The notes: generated by a model from the letters alone, not told the origin. A stretch of DNA of 13,557 bases from CAUZFZ01 sp964431285 (GCA_964431285.1 CAYSJO010000230.1:1-13557); one strand, 5' to 3'; shown: positions 1 through 8,603, numbered from the stretch's first letter. Program-made: numbers and translations.

Positions 1-81
1 GTCCGAGGCCTCGCCGCGGGCCGATGAACGCATCAATGCCCAGACCGTAGTGTACTGTCTGTTCACTACTGCCAATTCCAT
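1..81 (-). CDS. Possible start of an unrecognised gene running off the window edge
   Basis: An ATG at 81 (minus strand) opens a frame with no stop to position 1, giving 27 residues beginning MELAVVNRQY. It lies 18 nt after the stop of the truncated isomerase and in the same frame, so it could equally be what remains of that gene's 3' part. A second minus-strand frame is also open over the same stretch. The only ribosome-binding hint is a GAG about 9 nt upstream. I recognise no domain. The stretch is more AT-rich than its neighbours, so it may also be non-coding. Confidence 0.2.
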   Translation of the reverse strand, partial: MELAVVNRQYTTVWALMRSSARGEASD

Positions 82-99
82 TACAAAACTCAAACGCCT

Positions 100-660
100 C
101 TACCCTACAATTGAGACCTGACGGTCCACTAGGTCGCCACGCACATGTGCCGTGGCCGTGTCGATTGAATAGCGCCGAGCCAGATCACCAAAGCTGGCCT
201 CTTCATCCGGAATCTGTGCCAGCAACTCCTCAGCCAATGGTCGCTCTGCGACGAGGATGTGCGCCAAACGGGCCTGGTCGTATGCCCGCCGATGATCTGC
301 AAAGTGCTGCTCAATGCGGTCCGGTGGTGCGATGTCTTCTGTCAGTCGAGCACGCAGCAGCCGTATTTCGAGATGGCGTTCCAGGTCGGTGGTGCTCCAG
401 CCACGCGCGGCCAGCCAGTCATGGGTTTCGTCGGCACGGTGGAGATTTCGGGCAGCACGAAACGTGTCAGCGGCCGATTGAAGCTCGTCGTCGTCGATAC
501 TCAGGCCGCGTTCACGGGCCACGCGTTCGATGAGCAGTTCCTTAGCCGCGTCGATCAAAAACGCCGTGCGCCCTGTATGCCCCAGCGTTTGCAGGACATC
601 CGCCAGCGAGACATCGTCACCGTTGATCTGCAATGCTGTGATCTGATCCAGTGCAGTCAT
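100..660 (-). CDS. SurA/parvulin-like peptidyl-prolyl isomerase, apparently truncated in the PpiC domain
   Basis: This 186-residue protein resembles SurA/PrsA-type PPIases, which catalyse cis-trans isomerisation of proline bonds and act as chaperones for exported proteins. Residues 1-110 form a helical SurA-N-like region with charged motifs such as LLIERVARERGLSIDDDEL. A parvulin domain begins at about 130 (ARLAHILVAERPLAEELLAQI, then FGDLARRYSID and the RGDL turn). The usual second half of the domain (the segment ending in G-Y-H-hydrophobic) is missing, because a TAG at 100-102 ends the frame about ten residues after RGDL. There is no signal peptide. ATG 660 is chosen as start; a GTG at 675 adds five residues. 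The gene begins 22 nt after the kinase stop, so co-transcription and coupling are likely. Soluble SurA-like proteins of this kind are often found beside ABC/HlyD type I exporters, which may lie beyond the window edge (inference). Confidence 0.7.
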   Translation of the reverse strand: MTALDQITALQINGDDVSLADVLQTLGHTGRTAFLIDAAKELLIERVARERGLSIDDDELQSAADTFRAARNLHRADETHDWLAARGWSTTDLERHLEIRLLRARLTEDIAPPDRIEQHFADHRRAYDQARLAHILVAERPLAEELLAQIPDEEASFGDLARRYSIDTATAHVRGDLVDRQVSIVG

Positions 661-682
661 GCTTGGCCCGTTCACATCAAGT

Positions 683-3395
683 TCACGTCGAGCACACCGG
701 ACCTGTCGGCAGGCTCATGCGCAACACTGCCCCTCCATCCGGAGCATTGCAAGCCTCAAGCCGACCACTATGCGCACTGGCAATGGTCCGGCTGATACTT
801 AGCCCCATCCCCATGCCATTAGACCGCGTCGTATAGAACATTTCGAAGATATCATCCGGGGCGCGGTCCCCAAACCCCGGTCCGTTATCCCGCACGGAAA
901 TAACCGCCTCGTCGTCCGACTGTGCAGCCGAGATCAAGAGGCGTCTGTCGCCGCGAGGATTCACAACGACTGCATCCAACGCATTGCGCAGCAAGTTAAC
1001 CAGGACCTGCTCGACCTATATCGAGTCAACGTACACGCATTCGATATGCGGCGACAATTGGGTCTCAACCTGCACGGAACTATTTCGCAAATCGGTTTCC
1101 ATTAACACTAAAGTGTTTCGGACCAGCGTGTTGAGACTGTGTTCACTTCGTTGCGGCTCGGAGTTCGCAACAAGTTGCCGGACGCGTCCAATGATCTGTC
1201 CGGCACGTCTGGACTGCTGCACAATGCCGTCAGCGGCCAACCGCAATTTCGCCATGTCGGCCGAATCGGTTTCCAAAGCAGTCAGTTGTTGTCCCACACT
1301 TGCATAATTCCTGATTGCGACCAGCGGTTGAGTCAACTCGTGTACGATTCCCGCAGCCATTTCGCCCACAGTTGTGAGTCGGGCCACACGTGAAAGACGG
1401 GCCTCGTGTTCGCGCATGCGACTTTCTGCCGTCTTGGACTCTGTAACGTCTTCAGCGAGCCCCGCGATTCGTGTGACTCGACCGGATTCATCACAGATCG
1501 GAAAACCCTGGCCACGGAGCCACCGGACGGACCCGTCCGGTCGGCGAATACGGTACTCCTCGATGGTGCTCTCACCGCGTCTCTGACGTTCTATCTTACG
1601 GCGGACGCGTTCACGATCCTCGGGTACAACCGATTTGAGAAACAGCGCCGGATCGCGATACATGTTTTCACAGGTTTGCCCGAAGATCCGCTCATAGGGG
1701 GGACTCACATAGACAATCTGATTCTCAATCTCATCGGCCATCCAGAATGCAGAATCGATGTTTTGAGCGAGCTGGTGGAAGCGATGCTCGCTTTCGCGAA
1801 CAAGGTTCTCTGCCTGCTTTCAGTCTTGTGATATCGTAGATGAACAGCAACAGGCCATTGACATGGCCGTCATTGTCGAACGTCAGGACTTTGTCGACAC
1901 TGACCCAGCGGCGACCGCCATCTTCGTTGTACGACTTTATGGAGCCCAGTCGTGCCTCTCCTGACCGGATCACGTCCAGGCTTTGCTGATGCCGCTCTTC
2001 GGGGGCATCCAAATGCGGAGCCTGTGTAATCACGTTCTGGCCGCGAATTTGATCGTCGGACAGTCCCAGGAATTCGCGCGAGTAACGATTGTGCCGGATA
2101 ACTCGAGCTTCCGTGTCCATGTATACGACCTGCGCCTGGACAGCGTCCAGAATCACCTCGAGTTCACGGCGCTGGCGTGCGACCTCGCTCCGGCTTTGAG
2201 ACAGGGCGCGCTCGGACCGGGAACGCTGGATAGCGATTCCCGCGAGATGAGCGGCCTTTTCGATTACTTCGAGTTCAATCGAAGACGGTCGATGCGGCTG
2301 GCGGTAATACAGTGCGAAAGTGCCACAGACGTCTCCTGAGGTCGAGCGAACGGGCTGCGACCAGCAGGCTCGGTGTTCAAACCTGGCAGCCAGGTCCCGG
2401 AACGGTGCCCACAGAGGATCAGTCTGCGTGTCAAAGACAACAACTCGCTCCTGCCGCCACACGGCTGTGCCACAGGACCCGACCTGAGGCCCCGACTTCA
2501 GTCCATCAATTAGCGAGTTGTACTCGTTCGGCAGACTGGGCGCGGCCCCGTGTCGCAACGTGACACCGTCTTCGTCGAGCAGCAATACAGACGCACGTGT
2601 GCCATCAAAGAGCCGCTCGATCAATCGGATCAGAGCCTCGAGTATAGGCGTGAGATCACGGCCTAACGCGAGCTGCTCGAGAATCTGCATCTGCTCCACA
2701 TGAAATACGTCCACGCGTTTCTGATCTGTTAGATCACGGAGCACGTTCAAAACGGCCGGGCGCCCCATGAACGTGACGGGGCGCGACCACATCTCAACTG
2801 AAACGGGGCTGCCGCTCACGTGCAGCAGCGCAAACTCGCCCACGACCTCGATGCCGCTGTCCTGCAATTGTTGTTGACCATCAAGAACTCGCTGTTCCGA
2901 GTCCGAATCAAACATATGTGAGAGCGGCGTTCCAGACGGCCAATCGTCGGCCAATCCTGCGAGTTGTCGAAATGCAGGATTCACAAACGCAATTCGATCG
3001 GTCGCGTCCGTCACGATTACGGAATCGACCCAGTTCTCGTAGTCATGCAGTCGTAATCCTGTGATCTCACGCACGATCACCAACTCGACCGGTCCCGATG
3101 GTGACTCGGCCCCAATCTCATGCCGTGAGACGCTCACGAGCAGATCGCACCGTCCCACCCGAAGACAGCTGCAGCCAGCCTCCTCATTCGGGTCCTCGTC
3201 CCCGACGTCCTCGCCCACACTGTGCAGCAATTCGTCGACCTGCATCCAAAGCAATTGTTCCCGCGACAATCCCGTCAAGTGCTCAATCGCCGAATTCACG
3301 TCGATGATCCGTCCGTCCGACGGACGTATCTGCAGAAGCCCGTCACGCGATGATGTAAAAAGGCAATGAGCAAGACCAACCGACGAGACGATCAT
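683..3395 (-). pseudogene. Multi-PAS/GAF FixL-like sensor histidine kinase, broken by one frameshift and one in-frame stop
   Basis: Repaired, this is one 903-residue kinase that senses a signal and autophosphorylates a histidine. The order is PAS (about 16-114), PAS (121-226), GAF (236-392), a short coiled coil, PAS (410-526), PAS with PAC motif RRPDGSVRWLRG (about 540-655), HisKA with the phosphate-accepting H685 in GIVHELTQPLVAI, and HATPase_c with N box N804 (LLRNALDA), G1 DNGPGFG at 836 and G2 GMGMGLSI at 860. HELTQPL followed by AIRNYA is typical of FixL/HPK4-type kinases. No membrane segment is seen, so it is probably cytoplasmic. Lesions: an extra base near 1817 shifts the frame just after ITRLK, and TAG at 1016-1018 replaces an expected CAG in VDSI-Q-VEQVLVNLL. 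Both rejoin the family sequence perfectly across the break. Start ATG 3395 is preferred because of the GAGG 5 nt upstream; a GTG at 3473 would add 26 poorly conserved-looking residues. As read, no single product contains both the sensors and the ATPase. Confidence 0.9.
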
Positions 3396-3400
3396 CCGTA

Positions 3401-3404
3401 CCTC
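3401..3404 (-). promoter_or_regulatory. Shine-Dalgarno site deciding the kinase start
   Basis: On the minus strand, GAGG lies 5 nt before ATG 3395. This supports that start over the upstream GTG at 3473, which has no comparable site. Confidence 0.5.
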
Positions 3405-3447
3405 GAATAAGCCAGCCAGGCGGAGGGAAACTCTCCGAAGGATGGCC

Positions 3448-3480
3448 CTGAACTGCAGCGTGTGTTTTTGCACAGTTCAG
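3448..3480. repeat. 8-bp perfect inverted repeat in the kinase / response-regulator divergent region
   Basis: CTGAACTG (3448-3455) and CAGTTCAG (3473-3480) are perfect reverse complements separated by 17 nt. A further GTTCAG follows at 3483-3488. The repeat lies in the 240-nt gap between the divergent kinase and receiver genes, where an operator would be expected. The function is not known from the sequence. Confidence 0.4.
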
Positions 3481-3567
3481 CCGTTCAGAACAGTCGCTCG
3501 CCTGTCGACGGTTACGACCGATCTCCGCCTGAACGGGCACACGTTCCCTGTTGCGTACCGACCAGAC

Positions 3568-3573
3568 TATAAT
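3568..3573 (+). promoter_or_regulatory. Possible -10 box for the response regulator gene
   Basis: A perfect TATAAT lies 62 nt upstream of the ATG of the receiver gene. No convincing -35 box sits 16-18 nt upstream: TTGCGT at 3551 is only 11 nt away. The call rests on the -10 match and the divergent position only. Confidence 0.3.
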
Positions 3574-3635
3574 CCCGCCGCCCAACGAGATCGGGCTCGC
3601 CGAAACGATTCCTTGAGCCACACGGATTGCTGCTC

Positions 3636-4106
3636 ATGTCGCAACAAGATGCCTCACCGTCACGGATTCTCATCGCGGATGACAACGAGCAGAACTGCGA
3701 ACTGCTCGAAGCCTACCTGGTCACTGGTGACTACGACATCGCCATGGCCTTCGATGGCCAGGAAACGATCGACAAGGTCACAGAATTCCATCCCGATCTG
3801 ATTCTGCTGGACATCATGATGCCGCGAATGAGCGGTTATGAAGTCTGCAAGCAGCTCAAGGAAGGTGACGACACACGCGACATCCCGATCCTGATCGTGA
3901 CGGCCCTGAATGAGATGGGCGACATTGAAAAAGCCGTGAACGCTGGCTGCGACGACTTTCTGACCAAGCCGGTCAACAAGCTCGAACTGACCACACGCGT
4001 CCGCTCACTGCTGCGTGTCCGCCACCTCACGAACGAACGTGATCGGCTGGTTGCGTATCTGAAGGAAGTCGAAGAATCCGAAGTCGGCACCCGCCCGGAC
4101 GCATGA
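3636..4106 (+). CDS. Single-domain CheY-like response regulator
   Basis: This 156-residue receiver protein takes a phosphoryl group from a histidine kinase. The receiver core spans about 9-125. The acidic pair is D15/D16 (ILIADDNEQN), the phospho-acceptor is D59 in LILLDIMMP, the switch Thr is T89 in IVTALN, and the Lys is K111 in FLTKPVN, so all key residues are present. After the receiver comes only a short charged helix (LTNERDRLVAYLKEVEESE) that could pair as a coiled coil. There is no DNA-binding or enzymatic output domain, so it must act by protein contact or in a phosphorelay. ATG 3636 is chosen because receiver sequence starts soon after it; a TTG at 3627 is in frame. The gene is divergent from the FixL-like kinase, its most obvious partner (inference), and 99 nt upstream of argS on the same strand, so the two may share a transcript. 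Confidence 0.9.
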   Translation: MSQQDASPSRILIADDNEQNCELLEAYLVTGDYDIAMAFDGQETIDKVTEFHPDLILLDIMMPRMSGYEVCKQLKEGDDTRDIPILIVTALNEMGDIEKAVNAGCDDFLTKPVNKLELTTRVRSLLRVRHLTNERDRLVAYLKEVEESEVGTRPDA

Positions 4107-4205
4107 GACCGAGCAGACTTCGCTTTCTGAACGCTTCATTCTGAAAACTCGATCCAGCACAGCGTTGGAACGAGCACACACTTTCAGCCGAATGAACCTC
4201 CGCCC

Positions 4206-6149
4206 ATGAGCGCACTTGCCGAAATTCGTACTCGCTTTCAGCCCGTGCTGACCGAATTTACCGACGACGTCGAGTCCACACTGGGCATGATCCGCCCGTC
4301 GCAGGATCCGAAGTTCGGCGACTTTCAGGCCAATTGCGCCATGTCTCTGGCGAAGAAGGCCGGCGTCAAACCACGCGACCTTGCGCAGGACCTGGTCGAC
4401 CGACTGCAACTCGACGACTTGTGTGAACCGCCCGAAATTGCGGGACCCGGATTCATCAACCTCCGTCTGCGGACCGATTGGCTGCAACAAAGCGGGCAGT
4501 CTCTGATCAGCGATGACCGTCTGGGCCATATCCCATCCGAGACTCGCAACTACGTGATTGATTACTCGTCGCCAAATGTTGCCAAGCCGATGCACGTCGG
4601 CCACCTGCGGAGTTCGGTCATCGGCAGTGCCCTGGAGAACATTCTGCGGTTTGCCGGTCATACAGTGGTTTCGGACAACCACATTGGAGACTGGGGCACA
4701 CAGTTCGGAATGATCATTTACGGATTCCGCAACTTCGTGGACACCGACGCGTACGCTGCGGATCCCGTGTCCGAACTGGCTCGCATGTACCGGCTGGTCA
4801 ACCAGATTTCCGAATACCACGCGGCACTGGTTCGGCTGCCGCAGGCCGAGCAGGATCTGGCCGAACTGCAGGGGCGGATCACGGATGCCGAAGCTTCGGA
4901 CGAAGACGCGAAAAAGAAAAAGAAGAGACTGAAGAAACTCCGCTCCGACGCAACAGAACTTCAGGACAGCATCGCCGGCCTGCGCACCAGGATCGACCTG
5001 GTTGATGATGACTCACAACTCGGCGCTTTGGCTGCGAAACATCCGGACGTGGCGCGTCTGGCCCGACTCGAAACTGCAAAACTGCACGCTGGCGATGAGG
5101 AAAACAACAGACTGTGGGACGAGTTCCTTCCCGAGTGCCTTAAAGCCCTCGTTCAGGTGTACGCCAAACTCGGCGTGTCTTTCGACAAGACACTCGGCGA
5201 AAGCTTCTACCAGCCGATGCTGGCCGACGTGGTCGACAGCCTGAAACAGGCCGGGATGGCAACGGACAGCGACGGAGCCGTCTGCGTTTTCATCGAAGGC
5301 AACGACGCCCCGTTCATCGTCCAGAAGACGGACGGCGCCTTCACATACGCAACAACCGACCTGGCGACAATCCGCTACCGAGTCGAAGAGTTTTCCGCGG
5401 ATGTGATGCTGTACGTGGTCGACTCGCGCCAGGGTGAGCATTTCAAACTGTTGTTCGAATCGGCGCATCGCTGGGGATACGACAATGTCGAGTTCCGGCA
5501 CGTCAACTTCGGCACAGTGCTGGGTGACGATCGCCGTCCCTTCAAGACTCGATCAGGCGACACAGTCGGTCTGGAGAGTCTGCTGGACGAAGCCGTCACT
5601 CGGGCGGCCGACGTTGTCGCGGCCAACGATCCCAACGGTGAACTGGACGCAGCTACGCGCCAATCTGTCGCACAGGCGGTTGGTATCGGCGGCATCAAGT
5701 ACGCGGATCTGCATCACAACCGCGAGAGTGACTACGTCTTCAACTGGGACAAAATGCTGGCCAAGAACGGTGATACCGCGGCGTACATCCAGTACGCGAA
5801 CGCCCGCATCCATGGCATCTTTCGAAAGGGCGGTGTTGACCCGGCGACTTTGAGATCCAGCGACCAGGCAATCCAACTCAACGAACCCGGCGAGCGAGCG
5901 CTCGTCCTGCAGTTACAGTCGTTCGGTGACGTCATCGATTCAGTGATCCGCGAGATGCGCCCGAATCTGCTCACTCAGTTTCTGTTCGAAACGGCTAACA
6001 GCTTCTCGACGTTTTACGATCAGTGCCCGGTGCTTAAGGACGTGCCCGAGTCAACGCGAAACAGTCGGCTTCTGCTGTGCGACCTGACCAGTCGTGTGCT
6101 CACACGCGGCCTCTCGCTGCTCAGCATTGAGGCTCCCGAGAAGATGTGA
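4206..6149 (+). CDS. argS: Arginyl-tRNA synthetase
   Basis: This 647-residue class I synthetase charges tRNA-Arg with arginine in the cytoplasm. The N-terminal Add1-type domain (about 1-100) contains the KFGDFQANCAM motif. The catalytic core begins at VIDYSSPNVAKPMHVGHLRS with the HIGH signature as HVGH at 130-133. GDWGTQFG at 161 and the TTDLATIRYR region are family hallmarks, and the KMSKS position reads KTRSG at 447-451, as in many ArgRS. The C-terminal anticodon-binding domain ends with the conserved LLSIEAPEKM. Residues about 205-275 form a charged, coiled-coil-like insertion with five consecutive lysines at 236-240, longer than in compact bacterial ArgRS. No strong Shine-Dalgarno precedes ATG 4206. 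The gene is intact and converges on ftsK. Confidence 0.97.
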   Translation: MSALAEIRTRFQPVLTEFTDDVESTLGMIRPSQDPKFGDFQANCAMSLAKKAGVKPRDLAQDLVDRLQLDDLCEPPEIAGPGFINLRLRTDWLQQSGQSLISDDRLGHIPSETRNYVIDYSSPNVAKPMHVGHLRSSVIGSALENILRFAGHTVVSDNHIGDWGTQFGMIIYGFRNFVDTDAYAADPVSELARMYRLVNQISEYHAALVRLPQAEQDLAELQGRITDAEASDEDAKKKKKRLKKLRSDATELQDSIAGLRTRIDLVDDDSQLGALAAKHPDVARLARLETAKLHAGDEENNRLWDEFLPECLKALVQVYAKLGVSFDKTLGESFYQPMLADVVDSLKQAGMATDSDGAVCVFIEGNDAPFIVQKTDGAFTYATTDLATIRYRVEEFSADVMLYVVDSRQGEHFKLLFESAHRWGYDNVEFRHVNFGTVLGDDRRPFKTRSGDTVGLESLLDEAVTRAADVVAANDPNGELDAATRQSVAQAVGIGGIKYADLHHNRESDYVFNWDKMLAKNGDTAAYIQYANARIHGIFRKGGVDPATLRSSDQAIQLNEPGERALVLQLQSFGDVIDSVIREMRPNLLTQFLFETANSFSTFYDQCPVLKDVPESTRNSRLLLCDLTSRVLTRGLSLLSIEAPEKM

Positions 6150-6168
6150 GGTTTGCGACGAAGGAGAT

Positions 6169-6266
6169 TTGAGGTCCACGAAAAACGTGGGGAACCTGGA
6201 ATCAGCGTGACAAGTCTTCGTCCACTTTCCTTTTTCGTGTTATTTCGTGTCTTTCGTGGACCTCAA
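6169..6266. repeat. Intergenic inverted-repeat element with three 10-bp TTTCGTG units; possible bidirectional terminator
   Basis: The arm TTGAGGTCCACGAAA (6169-6183) is perfectly inverted at 6252-6266. Inside the element, three consecutive 10-bp units at 6231-6260 (tttttcgtgt, tatttcgtgt, ctttcgtgga) share TTTCGTG at exact helical spacing. The left arm can also fold locally: CCACG-AAAAA-CGTGG at 6176-6190, extended by AGGT/ACCT across a 3-nt bulge. The element almost fills the gap between the convergent argS and ftsK genes, so it is well placed to end both transcripts. There is no proper U tract, so a dispersed intergenic repeat is an equally good reading. Confidence 0.6.
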
Positions 6267-6275
6267 CCGCAATCG

Positions 6276-8603
6276 TCATGCGAATGCGGGTTCGTCTTCG
6301 AAGACTGACGCTCCACCGAGCTTGAAGGTTTCCCATTGCTCGGGCGTGTACAGCACCTCGCGGGCCTGTGAGCCGTTGTAGTCACCGACAATTCCGTCTT
6401 CTGCCATGAAGTCGACAAGCCTCGCCGCGCGGCCGTAGCCGACGCCAAGTGCTCGCTGCAGTAATGACACGCTGCCGCGCCCCTCACGTACGACAACTTC
6501 GATAGCCGCCTCGTACAGGTCGTCGCGGTTCTTCAGATTGCTGGCACTGGCACTACCGCCCGTCGCGCTGATCTGCGCGAGTTCCGTGCTGTAATCCGGT
6601 TCGTACTGCGCGAAGTAGTCAATGACCTTGTTGACCTCGTCGTCACTAACAAATGTGCCCTGTGCTCGACTGAGATGACTGGTGCCGGGTGTCAGAAACA
6701 GCATGTCGCCATTGCCCAGCAAACGGTCGGCGCCCCCTTCGTCCAGGACGACTCGACTGTCCGTGCGACTGGCGACCTGGAACGAAATCCGGGCTGGCAG
6801 ATTCGACTTGATCAGACCTGTGATGACATCGACGGTTGGCTTTTGAGTCGCCAGTACCAGATGGATGCCCACGGCCCGTGATTTTTGAGCCAGCCGAATA
6901 ATGTGTCCTTCGACGTCTTTGCCGGACGTCATCATCATGTCGGCCATTTCATCAGCGACGATCACGATGTACGGCATCCGCTCGGGAATGCTCTCGGCCT
7001 CTTCCGACAACGGGTCGAGACCCATCCGCTCAAATCGCTTTTCGGCAGTCAGCTTGTTGTAGCTGTCCAGATGCCGGACGCCGCAGCGTGCCAGCAGGTC
7101 GTAGCGTTCCTCCATCTTGTCGACAGCCCAGGCCAGCACGGCTTCCGCTTTCTTCATGTCCGTAATGACCGGGTGCATGAGGTGCGGGATGCGTTTGTAC
7201 GGACTCAACTCGACCATCTTCGGGTCGATCATCAGCATGCGAACCTGCTCGGGCGTCCGTGTGGCGAGGATCGACAGAATCAGTGTGTTCAGGCACACGC
7301 TCTTACCTGTGCCGGTCCGACCGGCAATTAACAGGTGCGGCATCTTTGCCATGTCGATCGCCAGAGGTCGCCCGCTGACATCCTTGCCCAGGAACAGCGG
7401 AATGCTCTTATCAGCGACGTCCTGAGGAGACGCGTCGATCAATTCCCGCATGCGCACCATCACTCGTTTTTCGTTCGGAACTTCGACCCCAACTGTGTTC
7501 TTCCCAGGGATCGGAGCAACGACACGCACGGCCGGCACGCGCAGTGCAATGGCCAGATCGTCCGCCAGGGCCGAGACTTTGCTCAACCGCAGGCCTGCTT
7601 CCAGCTCCAGTTCGAACTGCGTGATGACCGGCCCAGTATCGATCTCGACAACGCGGATATTCAGGCCGAATTCCTGAAACGTCTTTTCCAGCGTCACAGC
7701 TGCGACGCGTGCTTTTTTCGCCAGCAGATCGTACGGAAACTCTTCGCTGTCCTCGAACAGATCGAGCGGCGGCAGCGTGTAGGTCGTCTCGCAACCTGAC
7801 TGGCTGGCCGCATCCAGACTCGCCATGACTGCGGCTCGATGTGCCGTCGCAGTGATGGGCGGATTGACCTTGATCTCGCCGCGCGGCACTGGGACAGCTG
7901 CTTCGTCCACCTGATCAGCGATCTCGGCATCCGCTCCTGCGGTGGACCTAGACTGCTGTTTCTGCGTGGATTCGCGATGGCTCAGCGCTCCGCGACGGTC
8001 GATTGCCTCCACGTCCGAAGCACGGGGACGACTCAGCCACCCGAACACAACTCGATGCAGGATGATGGCCGGCAGCAACACAAGGCGAAGCCCACGGGTG
8101 ACGACGTTTGTATCAGTTGCGAGGATCAACCCAGCCGCAAATGTTGAGGTCAGCAGGAGGAGCGTTCCGGCAATTGCGAATTGTGACTCAAGCACAGCAA
8201 CACCCGCGGCACCCAGCCAGCCACCGCTCCCTACGATCTGTCCGCCACCCAGGCCAGGAGCAAGCAGCTGCAGCGTGACGCAGATCGACACGGTCAGCAG
8301 ACAGCCCCCGACAGCTCGTTGGCGAAACGCCTTATCAGAGCCGCGAGACAACAGTCGGACATCGACGACACCAAGGGCCAGGACAACAAACCAGGCTCCC
8401 AGCCCGAACGCCGCCCGCATGTAATACGCGAGTTCCGCACCCAGTCGTCCGCAGAGATTGACCGGAGTATCGCGCGCCGGGAAAACCATGCTTGCCGGTG
8501 GATCGGCCGGGTCAAAGCTGATCATGCTCAGCGCGATAAACAGCGTCCCGGCGAACAGGCCGAGCGATGTCAAATCGGTTCTCAGACGGCGGAAGTCCCA
8601 CAT
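6276..8603 (-). CDS. ftsK: FtsK/SpoIIIE-type DNA translocase
   Basis: This 775-residue membrane-anchored ATPase pumps double-stranded DNA and helps clear and resolve chromosomes at the division septum. The N-terminus has four to five hydrophobic segments (about 11-30, 65-82, 98-115, 142-162, 171-190), then a charged linker (about 195-270). The alpha/beta motor carries Walker A GRTGTGKS at 428-435, Walker B IVIVADEMAD at 546-555 and the ATQKPTVDVITG motif. The C-terminal gamma winged helix (about 692-750, SVSLLQRALGVGYGRAARLVD) normally reads KOPS/SRS-type polar DNA sites. The linker is short compared with E. coli FtsK and near SpoIIIE size. ATG 8603 (MWDFRRL) is preferred; a GTG at 8615 with GGAGA just upstream is a credible alternative. 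The gene is divergent from the VWA gene across a 381-nt gap. Confidence 0.96.
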   Translation of the reverse strand: MWDFRRLRTDLTSLGLFAGTLFIALSMISFDPADPPASMVFPARDTPVNLCGRLGAELAYYMRAAFGLGAWFVVLALGVVDVRLLSRGSDKAFRQRAVGGCLLTVSICVTLQLLAPGLGGGQIVGSGGWLGAAGVAVLESQFAIAGTLLLLTSTFAAGLILATDTNVVTRGLRLVLLPAIILHRVVFGWLSRPRASDVEAIDRRGALSHRESTQKQQSRSTAGADAEIADQVDEAAVPVPRGEIKVNPPITATAHRAAVMASLDAASQSGCETTYTLPPLDLFEDSEEFPYDLLAKKARVAAVTLEKTFQEFGLNIRVVEIDTGPVITQFELELEAGLRLSKVSALADDLAIALRVPAVRVVAPIPGKNTVGVEVPNEKRVMVRMRELIDASPQDVADKSIPLFLGKDVSGRPLAIDMAKMPHLLIAGRTGTGKSVCLNTLILSILATRTPEQVRMLMIDPKMVELSPYKRIPHLMHPVITDMKKAEAVLAWAVDKMEERYDLLARCGVRHLDSYNKLTAEKRFERMGLDPLSEEAESIPERMPYIVIVADEMADMMMTSGKDVEGHIIRLAQKSRAVGIHLVLATQKPTVDVITGLIKSNLPARISFQVASRTDSRVVLDEGGADRLLGNGDMLFLTPGTSHLSRAQGTFVSDDEVNKVIDYFAQYEPDYSTELAQISATGGSASASNLKNRDDLYEAAIEVVVREGRGSVSLLQRALGVGYGRAARLVDFMAEDGIVGDYNGSQAREVLYTPEQWETFKLGGASVFEDEPAFA

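Noticed and set aside
683..1741. Separate small genes for a PAS-HisKA protein and a stand-alone ATPase protein
   Set aside because: Both are in the same frame and join across a single TAG into standard kinase sequence. The ATPase piece would need to start at a TTG in the middle of the N box.
3343..3621. 92-residue minus-strand open frame upstream of the kinase
   Set aside because: It overlaps the kinase 5' end out of frame, has no recognisable domain or ribosome-binding site, and looks like a shadow.
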